Assembly (NCBI GenBank): GCA_958366945.1
Contig: CATXCY010000006.1
Span: forward strand, 1 to 64,000
Origin: Bruticola sp004554425
GTDB lineage: Bacteria > Vulcanimicrobiota > Xenobia > Xenobiales > Xenobiaceae
DNA: 64,000 nucleotides
Direction: 5' to 3'
The notes below the pieces were generated by a model. That model was given only the letters and a program-made list of their open reading frames with translations, did no database searches and had not been told where the DNA came from. Position 1 is the first letter of the stretch; each line of letters opens with the position of its first letter. This document shows positions 42,132-51,186 of the stretch, in pieces. Position numbers and translations under genes: made by a program.

Positions 42132-43841
42132 TTATTTTTGCTTTCCTAATTCCTTTTGCAATAATTCAAAAGCTTTTTTCAATTGTTTGTCTTGCAAAGG
42201 TTGATAACGTAGACCAAAAGGAGCTTGAACTATATATTCGGGAATTAAACCCGATTTACCCAAGTCCAAATTGTCTGGTGTCCGATAGTGAGTATAAGTC
42301 ACTTTACAAGATGAAGTTTCTCCCGGAGGGAACTCAAAATTATAAATTTTTTGTGAACTGTTTTTGCCGAAGCTGGCCGATCCAACTAAAAAGGCTGCTT
42401 TGTGGGCTCGCAAGGCACCGGCGGTAATTTCTGCTGCTGAAGCTGTTTGTCCGTCGATTAAAACGGCCATAGGCTTAGCTGGATGATTATTGCGATAGGT
42501 ATAAATAGTTTTTTCACTTTGGCCATTTTTGTCGACCAGTGAGGCTATAAGGCTATGCTCTGGCAAAAATTTAGAGCATAAGTCTCTAGCAGCGTTGGTA
42601 TAACCTCCTGGGTTACCACGCAAATCTAAGATATACCCTTGGCATCCTGCTTTTTCTAGAGCGATTAGGGCACGTTCAGCTTCAATATTAGTTGAGCCGT
42701 TAAACATATCTACTCGAAGTAAACCAATTTTTAATGGGGGCGTATTTTCAATTGAAGCATTTGCGCCGACTTTTGAAGTTGATTGCGTTGAAATTGATGG
42801 ACTAGTAGTTTCTTCTTCTATTTCGTCATAAGAAGTGGCTTTTAAGCTGAGATTCTGTACAGAAAATCGGCCCTTGGTATCGAGATAAAGAATTTGTCCC
42901 CAAGTAGCTGGAAAATGGACTTCAGCTCTAGTTAAGAGCAAGTTGCGACTACTAGTTCGTCCCATTTTGCGCATTAAGTCAGTTATGTAAGTTAAAGAAA
43001 CTTGACTGCCGTTAGGGCCGCGCATAAGTTGCAAACATTGTTGCGGATTTAAATTAGCCAGCGGTTTATCATTAAGAGCGATAAGCTCGTCGCCTTGGCG
43101 CAAGCCTGCTTTCAGAGCTGGAGAATCTGGGGCCAGCGCTGCGACTATAAAATGAGAACGTCCCTGAGAATCGCGGCTAGGGGTGAGCACTACGCCCAAG
43201 CTGCCGGAATAATCGCCGCTTAGATAATTACTTAGATCGTCATATTCATCCAAACTGGCAAAAACAGTGTAAGTATCTTCAGCCGAATCGGTAATAGCTT
43301 GGGCTAAACAGACCGTAAACTTTGGGTCGGAGGCCAAGTCTGGGTAGCGCTTGACCGCTTGGCGATACAGTGAAGTTATGTTTTGCAAGGCTTGCCAACG
43401 TTCTAAATCCGCGTTGTCGGCTTTGTATTCGGATAGCCATTGGCTATCTAAGCTGTGCTCTTTAAAAAATTCGTTGGCCCCTTCCCGCACAAATTGCCAA
43501 ACTTTTTGAGGAGAAGGTGGCTCAATGGCGTTGTCTAGTAAAATATTAAAAGTTTGGCCTAAAACGTCGCAGCTCACTTCTTCCAAACTGTCAAGCTTCT
43601 GAGCCGAGCTTTCAAGGCTGTGAGCTGCTGTGGTTGCAGAGCTGGAAGGGGCCTGCGCTTTAGAGGCAGCGGCGTCGTCCGCGTTGGTAGCGGCGGCTGC
43701 ATTTAGAGGCGAGCCACTTAGAGCCAAAGCCAGAAGCAACGAACTGGCAGCCCGGAAAAGAAAATTTTTAGTTTTATAGCTACTGAGCTTAACTATAAAA
43801 TTTTCTTTCGCATTAAAGCTGGGGAAAAGGTGCTTAGGCAT
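42132..43841 (-). CDS. S41 C-terminal processing protease, secreted (first paralogue)
   Basis: An N-terminal export signal (basic residues 13-26, hydrophobic ~30-45 FRAASSLLLALALS, then SPLNAAAAT), helical prodomain, PDZ (GSLGVVLTPS, GLRQGDELIALNDKPL) and S41 core. Catalytic Ser is in DGQTASAAEITAGALRA (~466) and Lys in ASFGKNSSQKIYNF (~491). The GKxSxQ motif has Asn where the other two copies have Gly. A ~40-residue Ser/Thr-rich insert (EEETTSPSISTQST) splits the protease domain. Ribosome site GAAAGGAAG. The more diverged of the three. Confidence 0.92.
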   Translation of the reverse strand: MPKHLFPSFNAKENFIVKLSSYKTKNFLFRAASSLLLALALSGSPLNAAAATNADDAAASKAQAPSSSATTAAHSLESSAQKLDSLEEVSCDVLGQTFNILLDNAIEPPSPQKVWQFVREGANEFFKEHSLDSQWLSEYKADNADLERWQALQNITSLYRQAVKRYPDLASDPKFTVCLAQAITDSAEDTYTVFASLDEYDDLSNYLSGDYSGSLGVVLTPSRDSQGRSHFIVAALAPDSPALKAGLRQGDELIALNDKPLANLNPQQCLQLMRGPNGSQVSLTYITDLMRKMGRTSSRNLLLTRAEVHFPATWGQILYLDTKGRFSVQNLSLKATSYDEIEEETTSPSISTQSTSKVGANASIENTPPLKIGLLRVDMFNGSTNIEAERALIALEKAGCQGYILDLRGNPGGYTNAARDLCSKFLPEHSLIASLVDKNGQSEKTIYTYRNNHPAKPMAVLIDGQTASAAEITAGALRAHKAAFLVGSASFGKNSSQKIYNFEFPPGETSSCKVTYTHYRTPDNLDLGKSGLIPEYIVQAPFGLRYQPLQDKQLKKAFELLQKELGKQK

Positions 43842-43880
43842 AAAGGTCTTCCTTTCTGGCTTTGGTTAAATGATGGCTCG

Positions 43881-45050
43881 CTAAATGAAGCCCAAAGGAT
43901 CGACGGGCTCACCGTTTATGCGCACTTCAAAGTGCAAGTGCGGGCCAGTTGAATTGCCTGTAGAACCTACGGCGGCAATTTGTTGGCCTTTGGCTACCGA
44001 TTGGCCGTAGGATACGTACAACTCGGAACAGTGTGCATAAAGGGTACTGTAGCCGCCGCCATGGTCGATAATAATGCAATTGCCATAGCCACCCATCCAA
44101 CCCGAATCGATGACGACGCCGCTGTCGGAAGCGAGCACAGGGCTGCCGTAATAGGCACCGATGTCAACGCCAGTGTGGAAGCGCATAGTGCCGAATATAG
44201 GGTGAACACGATAGCCAAAGGGGGAAGTAATTGGCCCTTGCGCTGGCGTCAGGTAGCGACCAGTGCCCCAAGTGCGCGTACCGGCATTGGGAGCTGTCGG
44301 ACGCATAATTATTTGGCTGCGGCGCACGGTCGATTGGATCTGGTTTTCTAGCGCTTGGGTGCTGTTTTCTAATTCGCTAACGTAAGAACTTAAAGAATCG
44401 CGTTGGCGCCTGGTATCGGCCAACAGGGAAGAACGTGTCTCTTCAATGTGTTGCAATTTTTTGACACGGTTTTCTTGAGCGTCTTTTAAGTCTTTAATTT
44501 GACGCACTGTGCGCTCAGATTGAACTTTTTTGACCTCTAACTCTTGTTTGAGGCTGCGCACTTGGGTGACCAATTGGCGATCATTTTCGATAATCAGCGA
44601 CAGATAATAAGTTTGGTCGATAAAATCGGTAAAACTTTCTGCTCCTAAAAGGACTACCAAATAGCCGACGTCACCTTGTAAATAGATTTCTCTAAGCCTT
44701 TTTCCCAAAACACGCTGAGCTTTGTTATATTCTTTAGTAGCTTCGCCTAAGCGCTTGGTAATATTTTTCAATTGCTTTTCAGCCGCTTGCAAACTGGCTT
44801 TAGCTTCGCGATAAGCTTCGCGGCTATATTGTAAATCGGCTTGGGTATCACTTAGCTGTCGCGAAAGATCGCGCTCGCGCTCATTGATTATATCCAAACG
44901 TTTACGCTGAGCAGCCAATTGACTTTTCTTTTGACGCAGTTGCGAATTAGGATCGGCTTGGGCTGAGGAAGCGTTAAAATACAAAACAGTCAGGCTGAAA
45001 AGAGCAGCCATAAAAAGTAAAAGACTAAATTTGCGGTGTATACTCAACAA
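43881..45050 (-). CDS. Murein hydrolase activator / M23 peptidase (EnvC-like)
   Basis: A signal peptide (residues ~8-32, ending SSAQADP), a long coiled coil (~33-240: LRQKKSQLAAQRKRLDII and later heptads) and a C-terminal LytM domain with FGYRVHPIFG, HTGVDIGA (~292), YAHCS and HLHFEVR (~372). The zinc ligands H, D and HxH are all present, unlike degenerate EnvC, so it may itself cut peptidoglycan cross-links. Its place directly after ftsEX fits the FtsEX-controlled EnvC/PcsB class. TTG start behind GAGGAGG. Confidence 0.93.
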   Translation of the reverse strand: MLSIHRKFSLLLFMAALFSLTVLYFNASSAQADPNSQLRQKKSQLAAQRKRLDIINERERDLSRQLSDTQADLQYSREAYREAKASLQAAEKQLKNITKRLGEATKEYNKAQRVLGKRLREIYLQGDVGYLVVLLGAESFTDFIDQTYYLSLIIENDRQLVTQVRSLKQELEVKKVQSERTVRQIKDLKDAQENRVKKLQHIEETRSSLLADTRRQRDSLSSYVSELENSTQALENQIQSTVRRSQIIMRPTAPNAGTRTWGTGRYLTPAQGPITSPFGYRVHPIFGTMRFHTGVDIGAYYGSPVLASDSGVVIDSGWMGGYGNCIIIDHGGGYSTLYAHCSELYVSYGQSVAKGQQIAAVGSTGNSTGPHLHFEVRINGEPVDPLGFI

Positions 45051-45068
45051 GTTAAGTACCTCCTCAAA

Positions 45069-46364
45069 TTAAGCTTTCAGATAACGGTTGACGGAAATGA
45101 AACTTCCCAAAGCACCGACTAAGCAACCCATAGTAATTAAGCCAATATTAAGATAAGGCATAATGGCACCGGGAAGCAAAATAGGCAAGAAAGATATACT
45201 TTTTTGCAATTGGGGAACTACTATACGATAAGAAACATCTATTAGTACCGAAGCTAAAGCTGCGCCAATTACACCTTGGGTAACGCCTTCTAAAATGAAA
45301 GGCCAGCGAATGAACCAATCGGCTGCGCCCACCAGTTGCATAATATCGATCTCTTTGCGGCGAGCAAATACGGTTAAGCGAATAGTATTGCTGATAATTA
45401 GCAAGCTAGAAGCAAAAAGCATAATCAGAATGATTAAACCCACCATACGGATTATATGGTTAAGCTTCATAAGTTTTTGAGCTTCTTCGCGGCCGTAATC
45501 TACAGTGGCTACATTGTCTATTTGGGCTAATTTGTGAGCAACAGGCTCCAAGAAAGACGGATCGTCTACCGGAACTTCAAAGGCGTCTGGCAGAGGATTG
45601 CTTTCCAAATCATCCAAATCGAGCTTGGCATTTAAGCGTTTGCGTAATTTTTTAAATGCTTCGTCCTTGGGGACAAAAGTCACTTTGGTTACGTGACCTA
45701 TATCGTAAGCGGCGCTTTTAAAACTGTTGACTTGCTTAGCATCAAAATTTTGGCTCATATAGACTTTTATTTGCATTTCGCCAGCCAATTCGTCGGCCAA
45801 AGACTCTAAATTGGCAATAATCAATACAAAAAAGCCTAAAATAAGGGCCAAAATCATTACTGTAGAAATAGAGGCCACGCTCATCATGGGATTGTGGCGC
45901 ATATTGGTAAGCACTTCGCGCAAGAAGCACTCTAAGTAATAGCCTCCAGAAGGGCCGCGCCTCTTTTTAATTGGCAAATCTTCTTCATCTAAAACTTCAT
46001 CGACGGTAGGCGTTTTAGAGAGATAAGGAGAGGATTTTTCCACTATAGAAATAGGCTTGACGATTACTTCTTCATCATCTTCGACTTCCTTTTCTATAGG
46101 GACGCTTTCTATGATAAGTGGCTGTTTTGAAGGCTTCTCATCTTTATTATTGCGCTCAGTCGGCCCTTTTACCGCTTGCATAGAGACAGTGCGATTTTTG
46201 TCATGCTCTCGACGAGCGGATTTATTATCGGAAGTTTTAGGCGCAGCAGAAGCAGAGTGACTAGTGGTGGGAGCTTTCTTTAATTTGCTGCCGCTTGGGT
46301 CAAGCTTTGTTTGCTCTGCTTGAGGAGAAATATCGATAAATCCTGATTTAGGCGGAATACTCAT
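45069..46364 (-). CDS. ftsX: Cell division protein FtsX
   Basis: The permease-like half of FtsEX, transmitting ATP hydrolysis to a periplasmic hydrolase. Four membrane segments: ~175-200 (SISTVMILALILGFFVLII), then an extracellular domain (QIKVYMSQNFDAKQV, VTFVPKDEAF), then three at the C-terminus (IILIMLFASSLLIISN; VTQGVIGAALASVLI; LITMGCLVGALGSFIS). At 431 aa it is 100+ residues longer than usual because of a disordered, charged cytoplasmic extension (~1-150). Start overlaps the ftsE stop in ATGA. Confidence 0.95.
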   Translation of the reverse strand: MSIPPKSGFIDISPQAEQTKLDPSGSKLKKAPTTSHSASAAPKTSDNKSARREHDKNRTVSMQAVKGPTERNNKDEKPSKQPLIIESVPIEKEVEDDEEVIVKPISIVEKSSPYLSKTPTVDEVLDEEDLPIKKRRGPSGGYYLECFLREVLTNMRHNPMMSVASISTVMILALILGFFVLIIANLESLADELAGEMQIKVYMSQNFDAKQVNSFKSAAYDIGHVTKVTFVPKDEAFKKLRKRLNAKLDLDDLESNPLPDAFEVPVDDPSFLEPVAHKLAQIDNVATVDYGREEAQKLMKLNHIIRMVGLIILIMLFASSLLIISNTIRLTVFARRKEIDIMQLVGAADWFIRWPFILEGVTQGVIGAALASVLIDVSYRIVVPQLQKSISFLPILLPGAIMPYLNIGLITMGCLVGALGSFISVNRYLKA

Positions 46365-47116
46365 AATCCAAAGCCTCCGGCCGCTAAAGTTTCCTTGGTA
46401 ATTTCAGTAGTGAAATACATACCGCGGGACAAATCTTGAGCTACTTCGCCGTGTTGCATAACAACAACGCGCTTTTGCATAACGTCGACCATTTGCTGGT
46501 TGTGAGTAGCTACTATTACAGTAGTGCCGCGAGCATTTACTTTGGAGAGAATTTGCATAATATCCCAGGAAGAATCGGGATCGAGGTTACCAGTAGGCTC
46601 GTCAGCCAAAAGAATGATAGGATCGTTTATTAAGGCTCTGGCTATAGCTACGCGTTGTTGTTCACCTCCGGAAAGTTGGCTGGGCAAACGGTCAGCCTTT
46701 TCGCGTAAATTTACCAAAGTAAGCGCTTTAGTAACTTTGCGAGGAATAACATAGCGGCTAGCTCCAGTTACTTGCATGGCATAAGCCACATTTTCAAAGA
46801 CCGTTTTATGACCTAACAAGCGGAAGTCTTGGAATATCACACCGATACGGCGACGCAAATAAGGGATTTGCGAGCGCTTCATATCGCTAATTTCTTCACC
46901 ATTGACGTAAACTAGTCCGGTAGTGGGATCGTTTTCGCGATAGATTAACTTCATAAGGCTAGATTTACCCGATCCTGTTTGGCCTACTAAAAATACGAAC
47001 TCACCATGCTTAATGGAAAGATCGACGCGGTTTAAGGCTCTAGTTCCGTTGGGGTAAATCAAACTTACGTTATGTAGCTCGATAATGGGATCTTCTGCTG
47101 TTGGATTCATATGCAA
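46361..47116 (-). CDS. ftsE: Cell division ATP-binding protein FtsE
   Basis: The ABC ATPase partner of FtsX: Walker A VGQTGSGKSSLMKLIYR, Q-loop IGVIFQDFRLL, signature LSGGEQQRVAIARAL, Walker B ILLADEPTGNLDP, switch His in VATHNQ. IYPNGTRAL at the start is typical of FtsE. 251 aa, slightly longer at the C-terminus than the ~222 aa norm. TTG at 47116 has GAAGG upstream; an ATG lies two codons in. First gene of the cluster running to uvrC. Confidence 0.96.
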   Translation of the reverse strand: MHMNPTAEDPIIELHNVSLIYPNGTRALNRVDLSIKHGEFVFLVGQTGSGKSSLMKLIYRENDPTTGLVYVNGEEISDMKRSQIPYLRRRIGVIFQDFRLLGHKTVFENVAYAMQVTGASRYVIPRKVTKALTLVNLREKADRLPSQLSGGEQQRVAIARALINDPIILLADEPTGNLDPDSSWDIMQILSKVNARGTTVIVATHNQQMVDVMQKRVVVMQHGEVAQDLSRGMYFTTEITKETLAAGGFGL

Positions 47117-47201
47117 AGGGCCTTCGTTTATACAAAAAAATCGCTGTTTAATTGCCCAAAAGCAACAATTAAGACGCTTTTAAGCAATTCAACTTCAGAA
47201 A

Positions 47202-47855
47202 TTAAGCGACGCTCGATTCCTTAGCCTGTTCAGCTTTATGTTCTTTCCAAGCGTGAATGGCCACGGGAAGAACTGATAAAATAATAATACCAACCAGAGC
47301 TTTTTCCAAATGTTGTTGCACAAAAGGAATCTGACCGAAGAAATAACCTACGCAAATCATGCTAGTTACCCAAGCGATACCGCCTATGCAATTGTAGGAA
47401 ATAAAACGAGGATAATGCATATCGGCTACGCCAGCTACTGTAGGAGCAAAGGTGCGAACAAAAGGCATAAAGCGAGCCAAAATAATGGTCATACCGCCAT
47501 ATTTTTCGTAGAAAGCTTTAGTTTTGAGTAAGTGATCTTTACGGAACCAGCGACTCTGTTCGCGTTGGTAAAGGGCATGGCCGGCTTTTTTGCCTATCAT
47601 ATAGCCTACTGAATCTCCTAAAACGGCTGCTAGGCACAGCCAAAAAAGCACATGCCAGACGTTTAGCAATTCAGGTTTGGTAGCACAAACGAAACCGGAT
47701 ACAACCAATAGAGAGTCGCCGGGGAGGAAAAAGCCTACCAGCAAGCCTGTTTCAGAGAAGATGATAATAAACAGAATAGTTAAGCCGCCCCAAGCGATGA
47801 TATCCTGTATTCCTTCTATTGAGAAATAATGGAGCAAACTCTGTATAAATTCCAT
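47202..47855 (-). CDS. DedA family (SNARE-associated/VTT) membrane protein
   Basis: Family signatures: FSETGLLVGFFLPGDSLLVVSG, GDSVGYMIGKKAG, and MTIILARFMPFVRTFAPTVAG with the functionally important acid/basic residues (E near 33, R of ARF.P..R). Four to five membrane segments. DedA proteins are thought to flip phospholipids or undecaprenyl phosphate. Ends in a soluble basic tail. Monocistronic. Confidence 0.95.
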   Translation of the reverse strand: MEFIQSLLHYFSIEGIQDIIAWGGLTILFIIIFSETGLLVGFFLPGDSLLVVSGFVCATKPELLNVWHVLFWLCLAAVLGDSVGYMIGKKAGHALYQREQSRWFRKDHLLKTKAFYEKYGGMTIILARFMPFVRTFAPTVAGVADMHYPRFISYNCIGGIAWVTSMICVGYFFGQIPFVQQHLEKALVGIIILSVLPVAIHAWKEHKAEQAKESSVA

Positions 47856-47984
47856 TTTGGTTATGTTCCTATCTTTTTTAAGGGCTCAATTTGGCTGCTT
47901 CTAATTTTGTCAAATCAACCGTAAAAAGCGGCAGCCAAGTGCCGGGCCCTGCGTTCTGCGACTAAGTAGGTTTTGCCTGTTATT

Positions 47985-50033
47985 TTAGCCGTCGATCATT
48001 TCCTTTTCTTTTTCAAACATATCATTAATTTGTTGTCTAGCTGTAGAACCGGAAGTAGCAGCTCCGTCCAAAGAATCTAAGCCCAAAGAACTGAAGGATA
48101 TTTTGGTAGCGAAAGTTTGATTATGGATTTCTGCGGCCAACTTTTCGGCGGTTTTTTTTGTGCTATCTTCCAATTTTACTGAGGAAGAAGAGAGTACACC
48201 ACCATCTAAACCATAAAGTTCTGCGGCCACTCTGCCACCTTGCATATGTATGCGCATAGTTAATCCTGTGTGGGTAACTTTGAAGCGAGGCGAGCTTCCC
48301 AACATACTAATAAGCTGTTTGGAAACCGAAGAACCGTCACCCTGACAGGTAATAGGTACGCTTATTTCCATATGGCGTATAGAAGTAGGTGTAGAAGTAA
48401 TCAATCGGGCATAGTAATTGGCCGCAGTTTGAAAATCGCCTTGGCCATAGGAGAGTTGAGCTACTCTAGCTGCAGCTAAAGAGCGCACTAATTGAGCTGC
48501 TTGAGGCAACGTTTTTAAAGCCTTTTTATAGTTCTTCAAAGAAGCTTCGTAATTGCCGAACTGATAAGCGATTTCGGCGCGATGTAACAAGAGATAAGGC
48601 TCTTCTACGGGCAAATTGTCGGGAGCTTCTCTAAATATTTCGTCTATAGCTGTGGCGCATAAACCGGGACCCAAAATTTTTATTAGTAAGGGTTTATAAC
48701 ATTCGTCAGCGCTAATAGATTGTGCGTTATAAGGACGAAAGCTACTGGCTACGCGCTTATTTTCAGTAATTAAGGCGCGAACACGCGAGGACGAGCGCCA
48801 CAGCTCATAGCTTATAGCGATAATTTGGCCGCGCACTTTAAAGCTTTTCCAAAAAGGAGTCCAGCTAAGTTCTTCGCGTTTGCACTCGCGCATAGCTTTC
48901 AAAGAAGCGTACCAAGTAAGCAAGTTGCCAGCTTCAGCTTGATCTATATCTAAGGAAGTACCTCCTTGGCGGTCGGGACGATTGACTAAACGCTTTAAAC
49001 GCTCGCAAGCTTCGGGGATCAAGCCCAGTTCCATAAGCAAAGCGCCAGTTGTTTGCAAATTGTCGGCCATAAATTGCTGATAGAGGAAGGGGCGCATGGC
49101 GCGGGCTCGCTCGTAAGTTTTTTTGAGGCAACTGGCTGCGTCGGTAAACTTGGCTTCAGCAATATATAAATTGGTTAAATCGTTGAAAGGATTGGTGTAC
49201 GCCTGATCACTAAAGGGAACGCGGGAAGCCTCATTAAAAAATTGTTCAGCTTCATCAAAACGTCCCAAGGCTAGAGCCGTTTCGCCACAATTACGCAACA
49301 CCGTCGGATCTGGAGTTTTGCCCCTCTCTTTGGTTTCGTTGACCAAGTTGCGAAAAGCATTGTAAGAAGCTTGGTAATTACCACATTCCGATTCCAAAGC
49401 TCCCAAGCTATTCCAGGCTATTTCTCTAGCGCTAATATTGCCGGAATTAAAGGCATCGGAAATAACTTTGCGAGCTTCTTCTTCGCGATCTAATTTCATT
49501 AAAGGCCAGGCTTTGTCTACGGCAAAATTGCTAAAACCTGGCAAACTGGCCAATTCATCTACCACTTTTATTTTGGCTTTATAGTCGTCCATTTCGCCCA
49601 AAACCTGGCAAAGCTGGATCTGAACGCCTAAGAATAAAGATCCATCGGTACCATTATTAAAGCCTCGCAATCTGCGCAATAAAGTTTTTTTGGCCAGCTC
49701 TAAGTTGTGGCGAGCTCTGGGCAAATCGCCTTCGGCACAATGGAACACTACACCTAAGACGGCATGGCCAACTGGAGAATCTTTGTCCTGTTTAAGTTTC
49801 TCTTCGGCGAATTTGCGCCAGGCTATCATATTTTGGCTATCATTAGCTATTTGCAATAGCTCTTCGCCGCCAATATCGCCTTTACTTAAAGTTTCAAAAG
49901 TTGGAGACTTTTCTTCACCTAGAGCAGGGCTGCCGAATAAAGGTATCATGGACATAACGAACAGCACAGCAATGGTGATAAATAAAAGCTTATACAAACC
50001 ATTTTTTGAGCGAATCGAAAGAACTTGGCGCAT
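47985..50033 (-). CDS. Large exported TPR-like protein
   Basis: A signal or anchor segment (LYKLLFITIAVLFVMSMIPL, ending ALGEEK) is followed by ~530 residues of degenerate TPR pairs (ESECGNYQASYNAFRNLV, ALALGRFDEAEQFFNEA, AYQFGNYEASLKNYKKAL, SYGQGDFQTAANYYARLI). A C-terminal ~110 residues form a beta-rich region (ITCQGDGSSVSKQL, LYGLDGGVLSSSSV). AGAAGG ribosome site. It follows moxR and may belong functionally with the DUF58/transglutaminase genes, as Bat-type clusters combine MoxR, DUF58 and TPR proteins. Confidence 0.75.
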   Translation of the reverse strand: MRQVLSIRSKNGLYKLLFITIAVLFVMSMIPLFGSPALGEEKSPTFETLSKGDIGGEELLQIANDSQNMIAWRKFAEEKLKQDKDSPVGHAVLGVVFHCAEGDLPRARHNLELAKKTLLRRLRGFNNGTDGSLFLGVQIQLCQVLGEMDDYKAKIKVVDELASLPGFSNFAVDKAWPLMKLDREEEARKVISDAFNSGNISAREIAWNSLGALESECGNYQASYNAFRNLVNETKERGKTPDPTVLRNCGETALALGRFDEAEQFFNEASRVPFSDQAYTNPFNDLTNLYIAEAKFTDAASCLKKTYERARAMRPFLYQQFMADNLQTTGALLMELGLIPEACERLKRLVNRPDRQGGTSLDIDQAEAGNLLTWYASLKAMRECKREELSWTPFWKSFKVRGQIIAISYELWRSSSRVRALITENKRVASSFRPYNAQSISADECYKPLLIKILGPGLCATAIDEIFREAPDNLPVEEPYLLLHRAEIAYQFGNYEASLKNYKKALKTLPQAAQLVRSLAAARVAQLSYGQGDFQTAANYYARLITSTPTSIRHMEISVPITCQGDGSSVSKQLISMLGSSPRFKVTHTGLTMRIHMQGGRVAAELYGLDGGVLSSSSVKLEDSTKKTAEKLAAEIHNQTFATKISFSSLGLDSLDGAATSGSTARQQINDMFEKEKEMIDG

Positions 50034-50078
50034 GATTTTTCCCTTCTGAGCAGCTTATGTATGTTCATATTTGTATTC

Positions 50079-50113
50079 AGATCTAATGATCTTTTCATCA
50101 GATCATTAGATCT
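50079..50113 (-). terminator. Perfect 14-bp hairpin between moxR and the TPR gene
   Basis: AGATCTAATGATCT (50079-50092) and AGATCATTAGATCT (50100-50113) pair perfectly around TTTCATC. There is no U-run on the minus strand, so it may be an RNA-processing element or partial terminator between the two genes. Each arm is itself close to palindromic. Confidence 0.5.
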
Positions 50114-50118
50114 AAATT

Positions 50119-51129
50119 TTATTTCTTAAGTGTCGAGCGGCATAAGGCTTCCAGAGGGCCTTTGCAACATTCTCTTATGACTTTAATCGGATCTTCAATA
50201 CCGGCAGCTAATTCTAAACGATGGGCGAAAACGTAGGGCACAAGGTAAGAAACGTCTTCAGCAGTTACGTAGTCGCGAGCCCGTTTAAGGGCGCAAGCTT
50301 TGAGAGCTGGCAACATTAAGACTAAGCTGCGGGTAGATATACCTTGGGCTACATGAGGCGATTGGCGCACAGCGTTGGCCATATCTACCAGGCATTGATT
50401 TATGCGATCGTCGACGTATATATACTGATCTATAGCTTGACGAGCATCTAAAATTGCTGTTTTGGGCACCATAGGAAATTCATTGCCCGGAGGATTGCGT
50501 CTTTCTTGAATAGAGCGCAATACATCCAACTCCGATTCTCTATCAATATTATTCATGCGGATCTTAAAGAGAAAACGGTCGTGCTGAGCTACAGGTAAAG
50601 GATAAGTACCGGCTTGATCTCTGGGGTTTTGAGTGGCAATTACAAAGAAAAGCTTGCCTAAATTGTGGGAAGTGTTATCTACGGTTACTTGTTTTTCAGC
50701 CATAGCTTCCAACATAGCTGCTTGAACTTTGGGAGAGGTACGGTTAATTTCGTCAGCTAATACCACGTGAGCAAAAATGGGGCCGGGACGGAAGGTGAAA
50801 GTACCGTTATCAGGATCAAACACCGTCATACCGGTAATATCGGAAGGGAGCAAGTCGGGAGTAAACTGGATACGCCTGAACATAGTGATCGGAGGTTCGG
50901 GATTATCATTATATATAGAGTCTCCCAAGGCTTTAGCTAAGGTGGTTTTTCCGGAACCGGGGAAATCTTCCAAAAGCACGTGACCGTCGGCTAAGAGGGC
51001 AATTAAAATAAGCTCGATGACGCGATCTCGTCCGCGTACCGCTCTTTTTAAGCGCGACTCCATAGTAAGGAGTAAATTGTAAGCCTTATCTAAGCGAGCA
51101 GCTCGGTTAGCTTGCGAAGTTCTATCCAA
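50119..51129 (-). CDS. MoxR-type AAA+ ATPase
   Basis: A chaperone-like ATPase: Walker A LEDFPGSGKTTLAKALG, Walker B VVLADEINRTSPKVQAAMLEAM, sensor 1 IATQNPRDQAGTYPLP, and the MoxR C-terminal lid GISTRSLVLMLPALKACAL. 336 aa. TTG start 9 nt after GGAGG. MoxR proteins usually act with DUF58 and VWA partners; the DUF58 gene is two genes upstream in the same run. Confidence 0.95.
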   Translation of the reverse strand: MDRTSQANRAARLDKAYNLLLTMESRLKRAVRGRDRVIELILIALLADGHVLLEDFPGSGKTTLAKALGDSIYNDNPEPPITMFRRIQFTPDLLPSDITGMTVFDPDNGTFTFRPGPIFAHVVLADEINRTSPKVQAAMLEAMAEKQVTVDNTSHNLGKLFFVIATQNPRDQAGTYPLPVAQHDRFLFKIRMNNIDRESELDVLRSIQERRNPPGNEFPMVPKTAILDARQAIDQYIYVDDRINQCLVDMANAVRQSPHVAQGISTRSLVLMLPALKACALKRARDYVTAEDVSYLVPYVFAHRLELAAGIEDPIKVIRECCKGPLEALCRSTLKK

Positions 51130-51186
51130 GATAAGTTTCCTCCGTCTAAGTGGACATTAGTTTTTAAAATTGATTAGGTTTGATTT

